Below, piece after piece: positions 1 to 8,746 of a DNA stretch of 60,568 nucleotides (its first letter is position 1; each line of letters opens with the position of its first letter). The position numbers were made by a program, and so were the translations under genes. The stretch comes from Candidatus Microgenomates bacterium. Its GTDB lineage: Bacteria > Patescibacteriota > Microgenomatia > UBA1406 > GWC2-37-13. The notes beneath the pieces were generated by a model. That model was given only the letters and a program-made list of their open reading frames with translations. It did no database searches and was not told the DNA's origin. The stretch lies in NCBI GenBank assembly GCA_023245215.1, contig JAHFKS010000002.1:1-60568 (forward strand), in the 5' to 3' direction.

Positions 1-3000
1 TTTATTGTATTTGAAGAAGCGGTACGGGTCACATATTTCAAATACTCATAAACTTGAGTTAGAGGTCTTGTAGCACAGTCGATTAACACATCATATGGAC
101 GGGCGCCATTGCCGTTATTCAAGTTTTGCGACGTGGCGCCGAAAGTTATTGTAATATCGCTGTAACCGGCGACGGTTCCGGAGGCAGTCTGGTTGTTGGA
201 ATCTGTAAAAGCTGCCAGAGGTACAGGATTCCGGCCGGTTGAAGCGTCAATCAAATAATGGTCATAAAGAGTCGAATATTGGCGGGCTAAAATCGTCAGG
301 TTTCCCGTGTCTATCTCTATCCCGGCTTCTTTGACTTTGACGAGAATATCTATCTGGCCGGCCGACCACCAAGAAGTAATTTGGGTGTCATTTTGATAAA
401 GATCAAGAGTGGTTCCGGCTACAAGCGTGCCTAAAGTAAAGATATTGGACCAGATATTTTCTCCTGAAAGCGAAACTCCTGAAGAATTACCGCTGCCTGT
501 TCCTGAAGTAATTGTCATTGCCGTGGCACCGGCAATCTGTGCCGGCGTGCTTCTGGTATCACGGACGTACCATTTAGAGCTGATACCGGCGGAAATAATT
601 TCATAATCAACCAAGGGGCCGATGGTAGTTGCGCCGGCTAAGACTGTTTTTGTAATGTCTCCGGAAACCGGATCGGCATAGGTACCGCCGGTAACCGTTA
701 ATATATGTATATTATAAGAGGCCTGGCCGCTTGTCTGGATGGCGCCCCCGCTTAAGTATTTAAAAGAGGTATTATCCATAAACCAGCCATTGACAAGAGT
801 GTATTCATTTGGAGTCTGGGCGCTCATTGGAATGGTTGTCGGCAGCAATGCCAGTTCGTCAAAATAGTCCATCAGCCAGGTATAAAGATCGTTAACTGTA
901 TAAACGGTCGTACCAGAAGTGTGTTTAACAGTTTTGGTTGTAGTATTGACAGCGAACTCGCCGGCGATGGTACCATTGGTCGTTGCGGCTGCGATTGATT
1001 CACTATCTTGGCTTACATAAACGTTTGCGGTCAAGTTGGTAATGGTGGCGTTAGTTTCAAAAGGAACATATTTTGGAGCTGCGCTTGATTTCCTGACCCT
1101 AATCCGCAACGTATCACCATTGGAAGCGACAAGAGACAGTGGACCTACGGTAACAAATGACGGCGAAGAATCTGCTGTTCCTGTTGCCAAAGTTGTCGAG
1201 CTGGTCACATTATATATTTCGTACCGCGAACTGGCTGCCACGTTACTTAAAGTGACTGTTGCCAAGTCAAGGGTATATTGGTATCCTTGCGATGTACTGG
1301 TGGAAACAGTCGGTATGGATAAAGTAGTCAGTAAATTAGTAGTTGCGGATGTATTAGCAAGTCCTCTTATTTTTAACTTGAATCCGGTTATCGCCGAAGT
1401 AATTGATTCGCCATTTATGGCTGAAAAAACAACTGATTGGGAAGCACCACCTGATACAGAATTTCCGGTGATTGTACAAGTAGTTTGAGCGGCATTTTTG
1501 GCTGTAACTGTTGCCCCCAAAGAGATATTTCCGGGAGTAGTAATATCAAATACATAGTCGCCGACATTGACTCCGTAAAAACTTTGAGTTCCAGTAATCG
1601 TTGTGCTCGATTGGGAAACAGTCGTATTTATAGTATAAGTTCCTACGCCACCGGTACCTGTTCCAAAACCGGTTATAAAATAAGTATTTGCAGCTAGTGA
1701 ACCTCCGGACAACAACATATTCAAAAGGACTACTCCAGAAGTTACGGCAGTGACTGTAAGCGTAGTTCCTGATATCGACCCGGTAACAACAGCGTTTGTG
1801 CCAGTGGTCAAGGTAAGGGTCGTAGTATTAGTAACGGCAACATTTGTCACACCCGGTTCAAGATAAAGATTCTTCCAAGTGCCGCCATAACCGCTGCCAT
1901 TGTCAATTTGATAATAAAGATAATGATTTTGGGGGTTGGTGGAAGTAAGCGTCGGAAAAGCTGACGTGCCGCCGGAAGTGAAAGCCGTGTGTCCGATAAT
2001 ATAATTTGGCGTTTCCCAGGTAATGTCATCGCTAGCAGTTATCATAGCGAGGGTGCCTACCGACGTGAACCCTGAACCTGTATTAAACTCTGCGACCGTA
2101 TAAGTAGAGGCAGAAGGATTAGCAGCTGTTTTTTCGTTCATTTGCAAGGCAATTCGTCCCGTGGTCGAAGTCAAGAATAAATCCATAAAGTGAGATCCAT
2201 AGACGGCAGTTTGGCCTGCTACGGCATTAGTGACCCCCATACCTTTTGACTGAGTATTAAGGCTTATCACAGGTTGCACAAGCGATGCTAAAGTCCAAAC
2301 GCTTTCCCAAATTACGGCGCTAACAGAGTTATCAAAGTTATTAATTCCCAAACCTCCAGTACAGGTAGTATAAATTCTTTTATATTCCAAGTTGTTTAAT
2401 CCGGCGCCAGCTATAGGAGTAGATGTTAGTGAACCTTGGGAAAATAGATAACGGATGGCATTAGTGGTCCCAGTATTTAATGGAGTTGTAGCAGTGCCGA
2501 TATTACGGACTTTAACATAGCTGCTGCCTCCGGTTGTACCCAGGGTTGTTTGGGCGCAGTATCCAACCAAGCCAAGATATGGCTGGACATTAGCAATGCT
2601 GCCAAAATCCAAGCCGTCAATTTTAATTAAAGTTGAGTTTGATTCAACATCAAAGGCGCATTGGGGTGCAGCAGTCAACGTAGTGGTTTTAATATCATCG
2701 GCATAATGACTGTTGGTAAAAGTCAGATTTGAACAGGTGGCCAAGAGTGCCCTACCGCTATTAATTATGGTATTGGTCCAGGTGCTATCGTTGACTCGGG
2801 TATATGATAAAGTTCCAACTACTGCAGGAGTAGTTGTAGATCTAGTGGTACCACCCATGGCAGTAGTAATATCAAAAACAAAACTCCTATCATTAGTAAC
2901 TATCATGCCGAAAATGTCGGTCCAAGTCTGACAATAATAGGCTGAGGTTCCAATATGAAACCTCGCCCAAGTACAGTTGCTGATAGTACCGCCGGCAAAA

Positions 3001-5825
3001 CACAGACCCAAAGTAAGGGCGCATACGGTTTGAGCATTTCCGGCAAGGTTGGAACCGCATCCCACTCCTACGTTACTTAGATTAAGAGGTGTTGCTACTT
3101 CGCTGATGTTTAAAGCATCAGAAATAATAGTGTCGGTAATATTTACCGAGAATGGCTGGCCCAAAATATAGTAAAAACTTCCAATAGTTTTATCAATGTT
3201 GATAACTCCACCACCAGTTGAAACAGTGTGCGCTCTCCTTGTAGCGATCGTTGTATTCGGAATCACCTGTGCATAGACACCATTAGTAACGACGGGCGTT
3301 GCAGTAGGGGTAACTATATTGGGAATTCTGATTTTTCTGCCGGAAGGCGGGAGATAGCCCCAGGCATTTGTACCATCACCGCCAATTCTTAAGACTCCGT
3401 TGGCAGATATTTTACAGACTTTACCGCGGAAGGCGTCAGTTGCAACCAATGACGCGGCAACTGTACCATCAGAAGGTGCAGAAGGATAAAACTCATATTT
3501 ATCGGCAACTTTAATTACACCACCTGAAGTCCAAGAAGCAGGCGTACCATTATTAGTTACTGTAAATGTATCTGTGGTAGGAACCGTAGCAATTGTAAAT
3601 GTACCGTCATATCCTGAAGGATTCGTGCCGGAGATGATAACCGTATCACCGACAACGAGTTTATGGGGGCCGGCTGTTTTTATAGTTTCAACAGTTCCGC
3701 TCCAAGCGGTGCCGGTGATAAGAACATTGGAATACTCAATAAAAACTCCTGGATAAAATGTATTAGCAGCAGTTGCCGGCAACTGAACAACCTGGTTGGC
3801 AACGCCGTTGGTACAGACCTGCCCCCAAAAAGCACCGGCAACTGTCTGTGCTCCAGGATCAGACATAACCACAGTAAAAGTATTAGTCGCAGGAACTGTT
3901 GCTACTGTAAAGACTCCATTATATCCGGCCGGGGTAAATCCTGTAATAGTAACGATACTTCCTACCGCCAAAGTGTGCAATAGATTTGTCGTATATGTAG
4001 CTGAACCGCCAGACCAGGCAACTGTCGCAGTACAAACAACGCTTTTTGGATAGTACCAGTCTCCCCGGACAGTTAATGCGCCGAAACGGGGAATTGTCCA
4101 GATTGAAGCAAGGTTTGTTCCATCTGCAGTCAGGACATCCATACTAGCTCTTTGTTCATGGTCTATAGCTGTCGCGACCGGCGAAGAACCGCCGGAAATT
4201 GTCAGAGTACCAGCCTGAAACTGCTGACCGGGTTCAATTGTCCCACCTGAAATCCATGTAGCCGTTGGGGCTCCATTGGCAACGGTAAAAGTATCGGCAG
4301 CAGGAGTAGTCAAAACAGTATAAGTGCCATCGTATGCAATCGGGTTCGTTCCTGTGACAACAACTGTTTGGTTAACAATTAAATTATGAGCACTTGCAGT
4401 TTTAAAGGTAATGGTGGCGCCCGACCAGGTTGTTCCCGAAATCAGGGTGTTTATTGGAGTGACAACCGCCTGATTATTGTCACTGACTACTTGTTTGACT
4501 TTCAGCCAACCCTGGGCAGGAATGGCATTGGCAACCGAAGGAGTCGGAGTACCGACACAAGCGCCGCTTGATACTGTCGCCGAAGTGCTTAAATTATATG
4601 TACCAGTACCGCCGGTCCCAGTACCTAACGATATAATAATTGTGCTAGCGGCAAATGTCGAACCAGTTACAACCATACCGACATTAATTGGCGCCGAACC
4701 TGCTGTCATGGCAGATACCGTCATCACAGTTGTGGCACCTGAAGCTGTAAAGTTGGCAACGGCTGACTGGCCTCCCCAGACTCCGCACTGGATTGATTTG
4801 ACGATTTTAGTGATTGTCCCTGCGGAACTCCAGGCGCCGGAAGTGTAATTATTAGTTACGGTAAATTGATTTGCCGCCGGTATGCTATTAACTTTGAAAA
4901 GTTTTGTCGCCGTGCCTCCTGATTGCCATGTCCCTGGAGACGCATAAGCGTTGATAAAAGCAAAAGTATTGGCAGCCGCTGTCGTTGTTACGACAAATAC
5001 GCCATTATAAGAACCGGTAAAAGCCGCATTAGATACGGTTCCAGTTAAAGCAATTTTGTCACCGACGGAAATATTATGATTTGCGGTCGTAGTTACCGTA
5101 CAAGTAGTGCCGGAGAATGATGCGGTAGATACTGTCCAAGCACTGTTGTAATAATTTGGAGCAGTTGAGTTTACCCCAGATATGTTTACCCAGCAACAGT
5201 TAAATAAATTATGATTGGCTGTTGTAGTATAAGTAAGGGTGCTGCCGTTTGTCGAAATTCCAGACACTGACCATGTTTGCGTCTGATCAACTCTATTGTG
5301 TTTTATAGCTTTAGCATTTGTCAGAGTTGAGGTGCCTGGACCTGCTTCTACTCTGTAACGTAAAGTTGTAGTTGTCGGAACGTCAAAAATTTCAAAAGTA
5401 CCGTCGTATCCGTTTAAAATTAACGAACCTTTTATGCTGCCGACTTCAATCCAATCACCTGCCACATATCCGTGTCCTGCACCAAAAGTCAAAGTTACAA
5501 ATGGTTCGGTGTATGTCGCCACTGTGGGTACGAGCGCAGTTGTAATTGGAATAGGAAGCGAGCCGGAACCACCGGAATAAGGTATCATCCAGACATTGGT
5601 TCCGTCCAGTTTCAATTCTCCTCCTATAGCTGTTGATACGATGTTTACCGAATCGAGGCGGCCGTTTGAGGCCGTATTAGTAGTTGCATGACCCGATGCA
5701 AATCTGGTATCTCCGTCTACGAGCAGTTGTCCGTTGTTAACTGTAAATAAATCAAGGGTAGCGGCTGTAGTCTGACCAGATAAAACGTCATAATTTGCAT
5801 TTGCATCTACTGTAATTGTCGCCAT
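1..5825 (-). CDS. Giant phage-tail/adhesin-like beta-repeat protein (C-terminus beyond window)
   Basis: An open minus-strand frame starts at ATG 5825 (MATITVDANANYDV) and runs off the left edge, giving at least 1941 codons. It contains at least five copies of a roughly 55-residue beta module of the type H-x-L-x-VGD-x-V-x-I-x-G-x-NP-x-GYDGTFT-x-A-x-VP-x-T-x-TFTV (near 5340-5525, 4935-5105, 4255-4440, 3855-4010 and 3530-3690). It also has two GTGTGG-x-GTY-type segments (about 4570-4760 and 1600-1830), both familiar from tailed-phage structural proteins. The part below about 960 is clearly homologous to the protein at 6170-8185 (shared PMSAQTP-EYTL, NIHILTVTGGTYADPV, YEYLKYVTR). No signal peptide or catalytic motif is visible. 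I infer a fibre or appendage protein; whether it is a prophage remnant or a domesticated surface protein is unresolved. Confidence 0.75.
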   Translation of the reverse strand, partial: MATITVDANANYDVLSGQTTAATLDLFTVNNGQLLVDGDTRFASGHATTNTASNGRLDSVNIVSTAIGGELKLDGTNVWMIPYSGGSGSLPIPITTALVPTVATYTEPFVTLTFGAGHGYVAGDWIEVGSIKGSLILNGYDGTFEIFDVPTTTTLRYRVEAGPGTSTLTNAKAIKHNRVDQTQTWSVSGISTNGSTLTYTTTANHNLFNCCWVNISGVNSTAPNYYNSAWTVSTASFSGTTCTVTTTANHNISVGDKIALTGTVSNAAFTGSYNGVFVVTTTAAANTFAFINAYASPGTWQSGGTATKLFKVNSIPAANQFTVTNNYTSGAWSSAGTITKIVKSIQCGVWGGQSAVANFTASGATTVMTVSAMTAGSAPINVGMVVTGSTFAASTIIISLGTGTGGTGTYNLSTSATVSSGACVGTPTPSVANAIPAQGWLKVKQVVSDNNQAVVTPINTLISGTTWSGATITFKTASAHNLIVNQTVVVTGTNPIAYDGTYTVLTTPAADTFTVANGAPTATWISGGTIEPGQQFQAGTLTISGGSSPVATAIDHEQRASMDVLTADGTNLASIWTIPRFGALTVRGDWYYPKSVVCTATVAWSGGSATYTTNLLHTLAVGSIVTITGFTPAGYNGVFTVATVPATNTFTVVMSDPGAQTVAGAFWGQVCTNGVANQVVQLPATAANTFYPGVFIEYSNVLITGTAWSGTVETIKTAGPHKLVVGDTVIISGTNPSGYDGTFTIATVPTTDTFTVTNNGTPASWTSGGVIKVADKYEFYPSAPSDGTVAASLVATDAFRGKVCKISANGVLRIGGDGTNAWGYLPPSGRKIRIPNIVTPTATPVVTNGVYAQVIPNTTIATRRAHTVSTGGGVINIDKTIGSFYYILGQPFSVNITDTIISDALNISEVATPLNLSNVGVGCGSNLAGNAQTVCALTLGLCFAGGTISNCTWARFHIGTSAYYCQTWTDIFGMIVTNDRSFVFDITTAMGGTTRSTTTPAVVGTLSYTRVNDSTWTNTIINSGRALLATCSNLTFTNSHYADDIKTTTLTAAPQCAFDVESNSTLIKIDGLDFGSIANVQPYLGLVGYCAQTTLGTTGGSSYVKVRNIGTATTPLNTGTTNAIRYLFSQGSLTSTPIAGAGLNNLEYKRIYTTCTGGLGINNFDNSVSAVIWESVWTLASLVQPVISLNTQSKGMGVTNAVAGQTAVYGSHFMDLFLTSTTGRIALQMNEKTAANPSASTYTVAEFNTGSGFTSVGTLAMITASDDITWETPNYIIGHTAFTSGGTSAFPTLTSTNPQNHYLYYQIDNGSGYGGTWKNLYLEPGVTNVAVTNTTTLTLTTGTNAVVTGSISGTTLTVTAVTSGVVLLNMLLSGGSLAANTYFITGFGTGTGGVGTYTINTTVSQSSTTITGTQSFYGVNVGDYVFDITTPGNISLGATVTAKNAAQTTCTITGNSVSGGASQSVVFSAINGESITSAITGFKLKIRGLANTSATTNLLTTLSIPTVSTSTSQGYQYTLDLATVTLSNVAASSRYEIYNVTSSTTLATGTADSSPSFVTVGPLSLVASNGDTLRIRVRKSSAAPKYVPFETNATITNLTANVYVSQDSESIAAATTNGTIAGEFAVNTTTKTVKHTSGTTVYTVNDLYTWLMDYFDELALLPTTIPMSAQTPNEYTLVNGWFMDNTSFKYLSGGAIQTSGQASYNIHILTVTGGTYADPVSGDITKTVLAGATTIGPLVDYEIISAGISSKWYVRDTRSTPAQIAGATAMTITSGTGSGNSSGVSLSGENIWSNIFTLGTLVAGTTLDLYQNDTQITSWWSAGQIDILVKVKEAGIEIDTGNLTILARQYSTLYDHYLIDASTGRNPVPLAAFTDSNNQTASGTVAGYSDITITFGATSQNLNNGNGARPYDVLIDCATRPLTQVYEYLKYVTRTASSNTI

Positions 5826-5907
5826 GTAAGTTTTATTTTAACGCATGTTATATAATTTTTGTAATCCCTATTTGATTATCAAAATAATTTCAGTAAACTA
5901 AACTTTA

Positions 5908-6090
5908 ATGAAGAAAAAAAAAGCCCTCCATTATGTCTGCACCGGCGGATGTAAATTTACTTCTCTTGAACCAGGAAAATGTCCAAGTTTTGGCTGCCCA
6001 AGGGCTCGTAATCCCCTGTCGGAATGTCGCTGTCGAAACGGAAAACACGGAAAATTACTTTTTCTTAATGCCAGCAGGATTGCAAAATGA
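5908..6090 (+). CDS. Small cysteine-rich, zinc-ribbon-like protein
   Basis: A 60-residue protein with regularly spaced cysteines: C-T-G-G-C near residue 11, C-P-S-F-G-C near 24, then C-R-C near 40, followed by NGKHGK. The spacing suggests one or two bound zinc ions. I recall similar short C/H-rich proteins from CPR genomes but cannot name the function. A promoter-like TTGATT-16-TAAACT lies just upstream, with the ATG 8 nt after the -10 box, which supports this start and leaderless expression. It sits between the two divergent phage-like giants. An antisense frame overlaps it but lacks a comparable motif. Confidence 0.5.
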   Translation: MKKKKALHYVCTGGCKFTSLEPGKCPSFGCPRARNPLSECRCRNGKHGKLLFLNASRIAK

Positions 6091-6120
6091 GTAATTTTTC
6101 TTACAAATATTACGATGCTC

Positions 6121-6150
6121 TTGACAATAATTGATATCAAACTTTATACT
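6121..6150 (+). promoter_or_regulatory. Promoter for the 6170 gene (CTCTTGACA type)
   Basis: TTGACA at 6121-6126, an 18-nt spacer and TATACT at 6145-6150, about 20 nt before ATG 6170. The -35 hexamer lies in the context CTCTTGACA, which recurs at several promoters in this window. Confidence 0.55.
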
Positions 6151-6169
6151 GAAATAAATATAATTAACT

Positions 6170-8185
6170 ATGCCAATATCGAGTGATTTTACAATTGATT
6201 ATGTAAATAAACGGGTTTATCATTCATCCGGAACTACAATTTACACTGTCAACGCGCTCTATTCTTACATAATGGATACCTTCGACGAGTTGGTCCAGAT
6301 GGATGACACTATCCCGATGAGCGCCCAAACGCCGACAGAATATACGCTCATTAACTCTTGGTACATGGATGATGTTTCTTTTAAATATTTAAAAACCGGC
6401 GCTGTCCAAACTAATGGCTGGACCAGTTATAACATTCACATTTTAACTGTCACGGGCGGGACATATGCCGATCCGGTAGCAGGAGACGTTGGTAAAACCG
6501 TCGTCGCCGGCGCCACCAGCATCGGACCTTTACTCGCTTATGAAGTCACATCAGTTGGAGTCAGTTCAAAATGGTGGGTCAGAGATACACGCGGTTCACC
6601 AGCCCAAATAGGAAGTGCTGTAGCAATGACTATTACGACAGGTACCGGAAGCGGCAATACTTCGGTCGCTTCAGTTTCCGGAGAAAACCTTTGGTCTAAT
6701 ATCTACACCCTAGGTTCTATTCAAGAAGGCAGCAGTCAACAAATCTATATCGAACAAAACGGCGCCCGTATTTTTTCCGGGTCTGAATGGTGGCCAGAAG
6801 GCGGGTCAGGCACTCAGCACATCGACGTTTTGATAAAAGTCAAAGAAGCAGGAACAGAAATCAACGGCGCTCTTATTACTGTTTATCTACGCCACTATCC
6901 ATCAGGTGGCAACGCCGATCTTTACGACCACTTCGGCATCGACCTGACCACCGGTGGACGTAACGCCGTACCTCTCGCCACTTCTCCTGATTTGAACAAC
7001 ACCACTGCCCAGGCAACCGTATCAGGCTACAACGACATAACTATTGCTTTTGTCAGCGGCACACTCACTTATAGTACTATCTCCGGTCCTTTTACCAATC
7101 TTGAATCAGTTTCGCAAGCCGTGTCAGGAGCGACAGGAATATTTTTGAAACAAACAACCACTACTGGTGCTGGAACGATGACGCTCGGCAATGTCGTTGG
7201 TACGTTTAATAATACTAATGTCATCACCGGCGGCTCTTCAGGCGCGACCGCCACGTCATCATCTACTCTAACCGAAGCCTACACAATGGCGAAAAACTTC
7301 ACCCAAGGCAGCAATTTTAACTATTCCGTCATTATTGGTGTGGCCACGCGCGTCTTGAGCCAGTTATACGAATATCTTAAATATGTAACGAGAATTGGCT
7401 CCACATTTACCATGTACCCGACGGCGACAGCCCAGGGCGGAGCCATCACCCATACCACCAAACAGGGCCAGCTTTACATCCGCGCCCACGAAGATAACCA
7501 AACGTCACCCACCAATACTTATTCACCTGTCAAAGCCTCGCCTTTTGGAACATTCGCTGGAGGCAAATTCTTCGGCGCCCAGGGAGTCTGGATCGAAAAT
7601 ATGGCATCGGCTGATGTTCAAAATTACCAGCTGATTGATTCGGGCGGCGTGACCCGCACACCACCCAACCAACAAGCAATTACTATTTCTAATCTTCTTT
7701 CAGGAGACCGCGTGGCAGTCTTTAAAACGACATCAGGAACAACCATTGACAAAGCCATGTATACGGCGGCAGCGGGTAATAATTCAGGAAACTCAACATT
7801 CGTAGTTAATGAAGCTATTCCATCAGATACGCCGACTTCCGGATCAATAAGGATTGTTGATGTATCAGATACTTCAGCTACCCGGGAAACTCGTTATACT
7901 TATACTTCTTGGGATGGCCCCAGTAAAACTTTTTCCGGACTCTCACCTACTCTTGATAGAACCTATACATCACCCGATGACACCGTTTATATTCCTTATA
8001 TCGACACCACAGCCGGTTCAACTTCAGCTTCGGTAACAGTTATTTACAGTTCTGACAGAACGATTCTTGTCAGAGTAAGAAGAAAAACCTCTGTTGCCAT
8101 CCTGCCTTTCGAAACAACCGGAACTTTTGGATCTACAGGTTATTCCACCTCTGCTATCCGCACCACCGACACTATCGTTACTTAA
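6170..8185 (+). CDS. Phage-structural-like beta-rich protein, paralogue of the giant minus-strand protein
   Basis: 671 residues, no signal peptide, rich in Thr, Ser and Gly. Residues about 10-290 align closely with the C-terminal part of the divergent giant protein at 1-5825: a VYHSSGTTIYTVNALYSY region, PMSAQTPTEYTL, NIHILTVTGGTYADPVAGD and VSSKWWVRDTR. The homology resumes at LSQLYEYLKYVTR (about 405) after an inserted Thr/Gly-rich segment. The C-terminus (VRVRRKTSVAILPFETTG) also resembles an internal segment of the giant (IRVRKSSAAPKYVPFET). The two genes are therefore rearranged paralogues transcribed divergently. The likely role is a fibre, baseplate or appendage component; no enzymatic motif is seen. 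A good CTCTTGACA promoter lies upstream. Confidence 0.75.
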   Translation: MPISSDFTIDYVNKRVYHSSGTTIYTVNALYSYIMDTFDELVQMDDTIPMSAQTPTEYTLINSWYMDDVSFKYLKTGAVQTNGWTSYNIHILTVTGGTYADPVAGDVGKTVVAGATSIGPLLAYEVTSVGVSSKWWVRDTRGSPAQIGSAVAMTITTGTGSGNTSVASVSGENLWSNIYTLGSIQEGSSQQIYIEQNGARIFSGSEWWPEGGSGTQHIDVLIKVKEAGTEINGALITVYLRHYPSGGNADLYDHFGIDLTTGGRNAVPLATSPDLNNTTAQATVSGYNDITIAFVSGTLTYSTISGPFTNLESVSQAVSGATGIFLKQTTTTGAGTMTLGNVVGTFNNTNVITGGSSGATATSSSTLTEAYTMAKNFTQGSNFNYSVIIGVATRVLSQLYEYLKYVTRIGSTFTMYPTATAQGGAITHTTKQGQLYIRAHEDNQTSPTNTYSPVKASPFGTFAGGKFFGAQGVWIENMASADVQNYQLIDSGGVTRTPPNQQAITISNLLSGDRVAVFKTTSGTTIDKAMYTAAAGNNSGNSTFVVNEAIPSDTPTSGSIRIVDVSDTSATRETRYTYTSWDGPSKTFSGLSPTLDRTYTSPDDTVYIPYIDTTAGSTSASVTVIYSSDRTILVRVRRKTSVAILPFETTGTFGSTGYSTSAIRTTDTIVT

Positions 8186-8187
8186 TA

Positions 8188-8224
8188 AAGATTCAAGATT
8201 CAGGATTTAAGATTTAAGAATATT
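8188..8224 (+). repeat. Left arm of AT-rich inverted repeat flanking the four-helix-bundle gene
   Basis: A GATTCAAGATT / GATTTAAGATTT-type sequence. Its reverse complement matches 8699-8733 at roughly 28 of 35 positions, most differences being C/T. The two arms bracket the 8307-8696 gene and could form a long RNA stem. Confidence 0.7.
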
Positions 8225-8270
8225 AGTTTGTCAAATCAATCTAAATCTATTTTTTGTTGATTATAGTCCG

Positions 8271-8299
8271 TTGACATAGTCCTTCATAATTGATGTAAT
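8271..8299 (+). promoter_or_regulatory. Promoter of the four-helix-bundle gene
   Basis: TTGACA at 8271-8276, a 17-nt spacer and TGTAAT at 8294-8299. Transcription would begin near 8306, practically at the TTG start codon. Confidence 0.5.
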
Positions 8300-8306
8300 T
8301 CTTGAA

Positions 8307-8696
8307 TTGGAACAAAAAAATATTTTAAAAACTAAGATAAAAGAATTTACTGATCTCTTTACTTGGCAGGAAGGACATAAATTAGTTTTGTTAGTATATG
8401 AATTAACTTCAAAATTTCCAACAAGAGAAAACTATTCTTTGACTGATCAAATGAGAAGAGCGGTTACATCAATTACTAGTAATATTGCTGAGGGATTTGG
8501 AAGACAAACTTATCGAGAAAAAACACAATTTTATTACCTGGCTCAAGGTTCTCTTGTTGAACTTAAGAATCAATTAATAATCGCTAAAGATATAAGATAT
8601 ATAAACGATAAAACATTTATCTTAATATCTGAAAGAGCTAATCTTACGCACAAGCTTCTTCAAGGTTTAATAAAAAAGACTAAATCTTTTATCTAA
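8307..8696 (+). CDS. Four-helix bundle protein (23S rRNA IVS / S23 family)
   Basis: 129 residues. It carries the family signature: an N-terminal F-T-W-Q-E-G-H-K-L helix, then LTDQMRRAVTSITSNIAEGFGR, then FYYLAQGSLVELKNQL, ending in a Leu/Lys helix. Proteins of this family are encoded within 23S rRNA intervening sequences in some bacteria and are related to the bAvd accessory protein of diversity-generating retroelements; their biochemical role is poorly known. The only usable start is TTG 8307, because the next in-frame Met falls after the conserved first helix. The gene interrupts a run of phage-like genes and is bracketed by inverted AT-rich repeats, which suggests it arrived as a small mobile cassette. 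Confidence 0.85.
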   Translation: MEQKNILKTKIKEFTDLFTWQEGHKLVLLVYELTSKFPTRENYSLTDQMRRAVTSITSNIAEGFGRQTYREKTQFYYLAQGSLVELKNQLIIAKDIRYINDKTFILISERANLTHKLLQGLIKKTKSFI

Positions 8697-8698
8697 AT

Positions 8699-8733
8699 AA
8701 TTCATGAATCTTGAATCATAAATCTTAAATCTT
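8699..8733 (-). repeat. Right arm of AT-rich inverted repeat
   Basis: Complementary to 8188-8224. Part of this arm (TTGAAT at 8711-8716), with TATAAT at 8735-8740 (18-nt spacer), also makes a promoter for the next gene, whose ATG at 8747 follows the -10 box by 6 nt. Confidence 0.65.
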
Positions 8734-8746
8734 ATATAATGATTAA

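Noticed and set aside
1-5800. Several plus-strand frames of 60-150 codons across the first 5 kb
   Set aside because: They are antisense to one uninterrupted minus-strand frame with clear repeated domains and homology to the 6170 protein.
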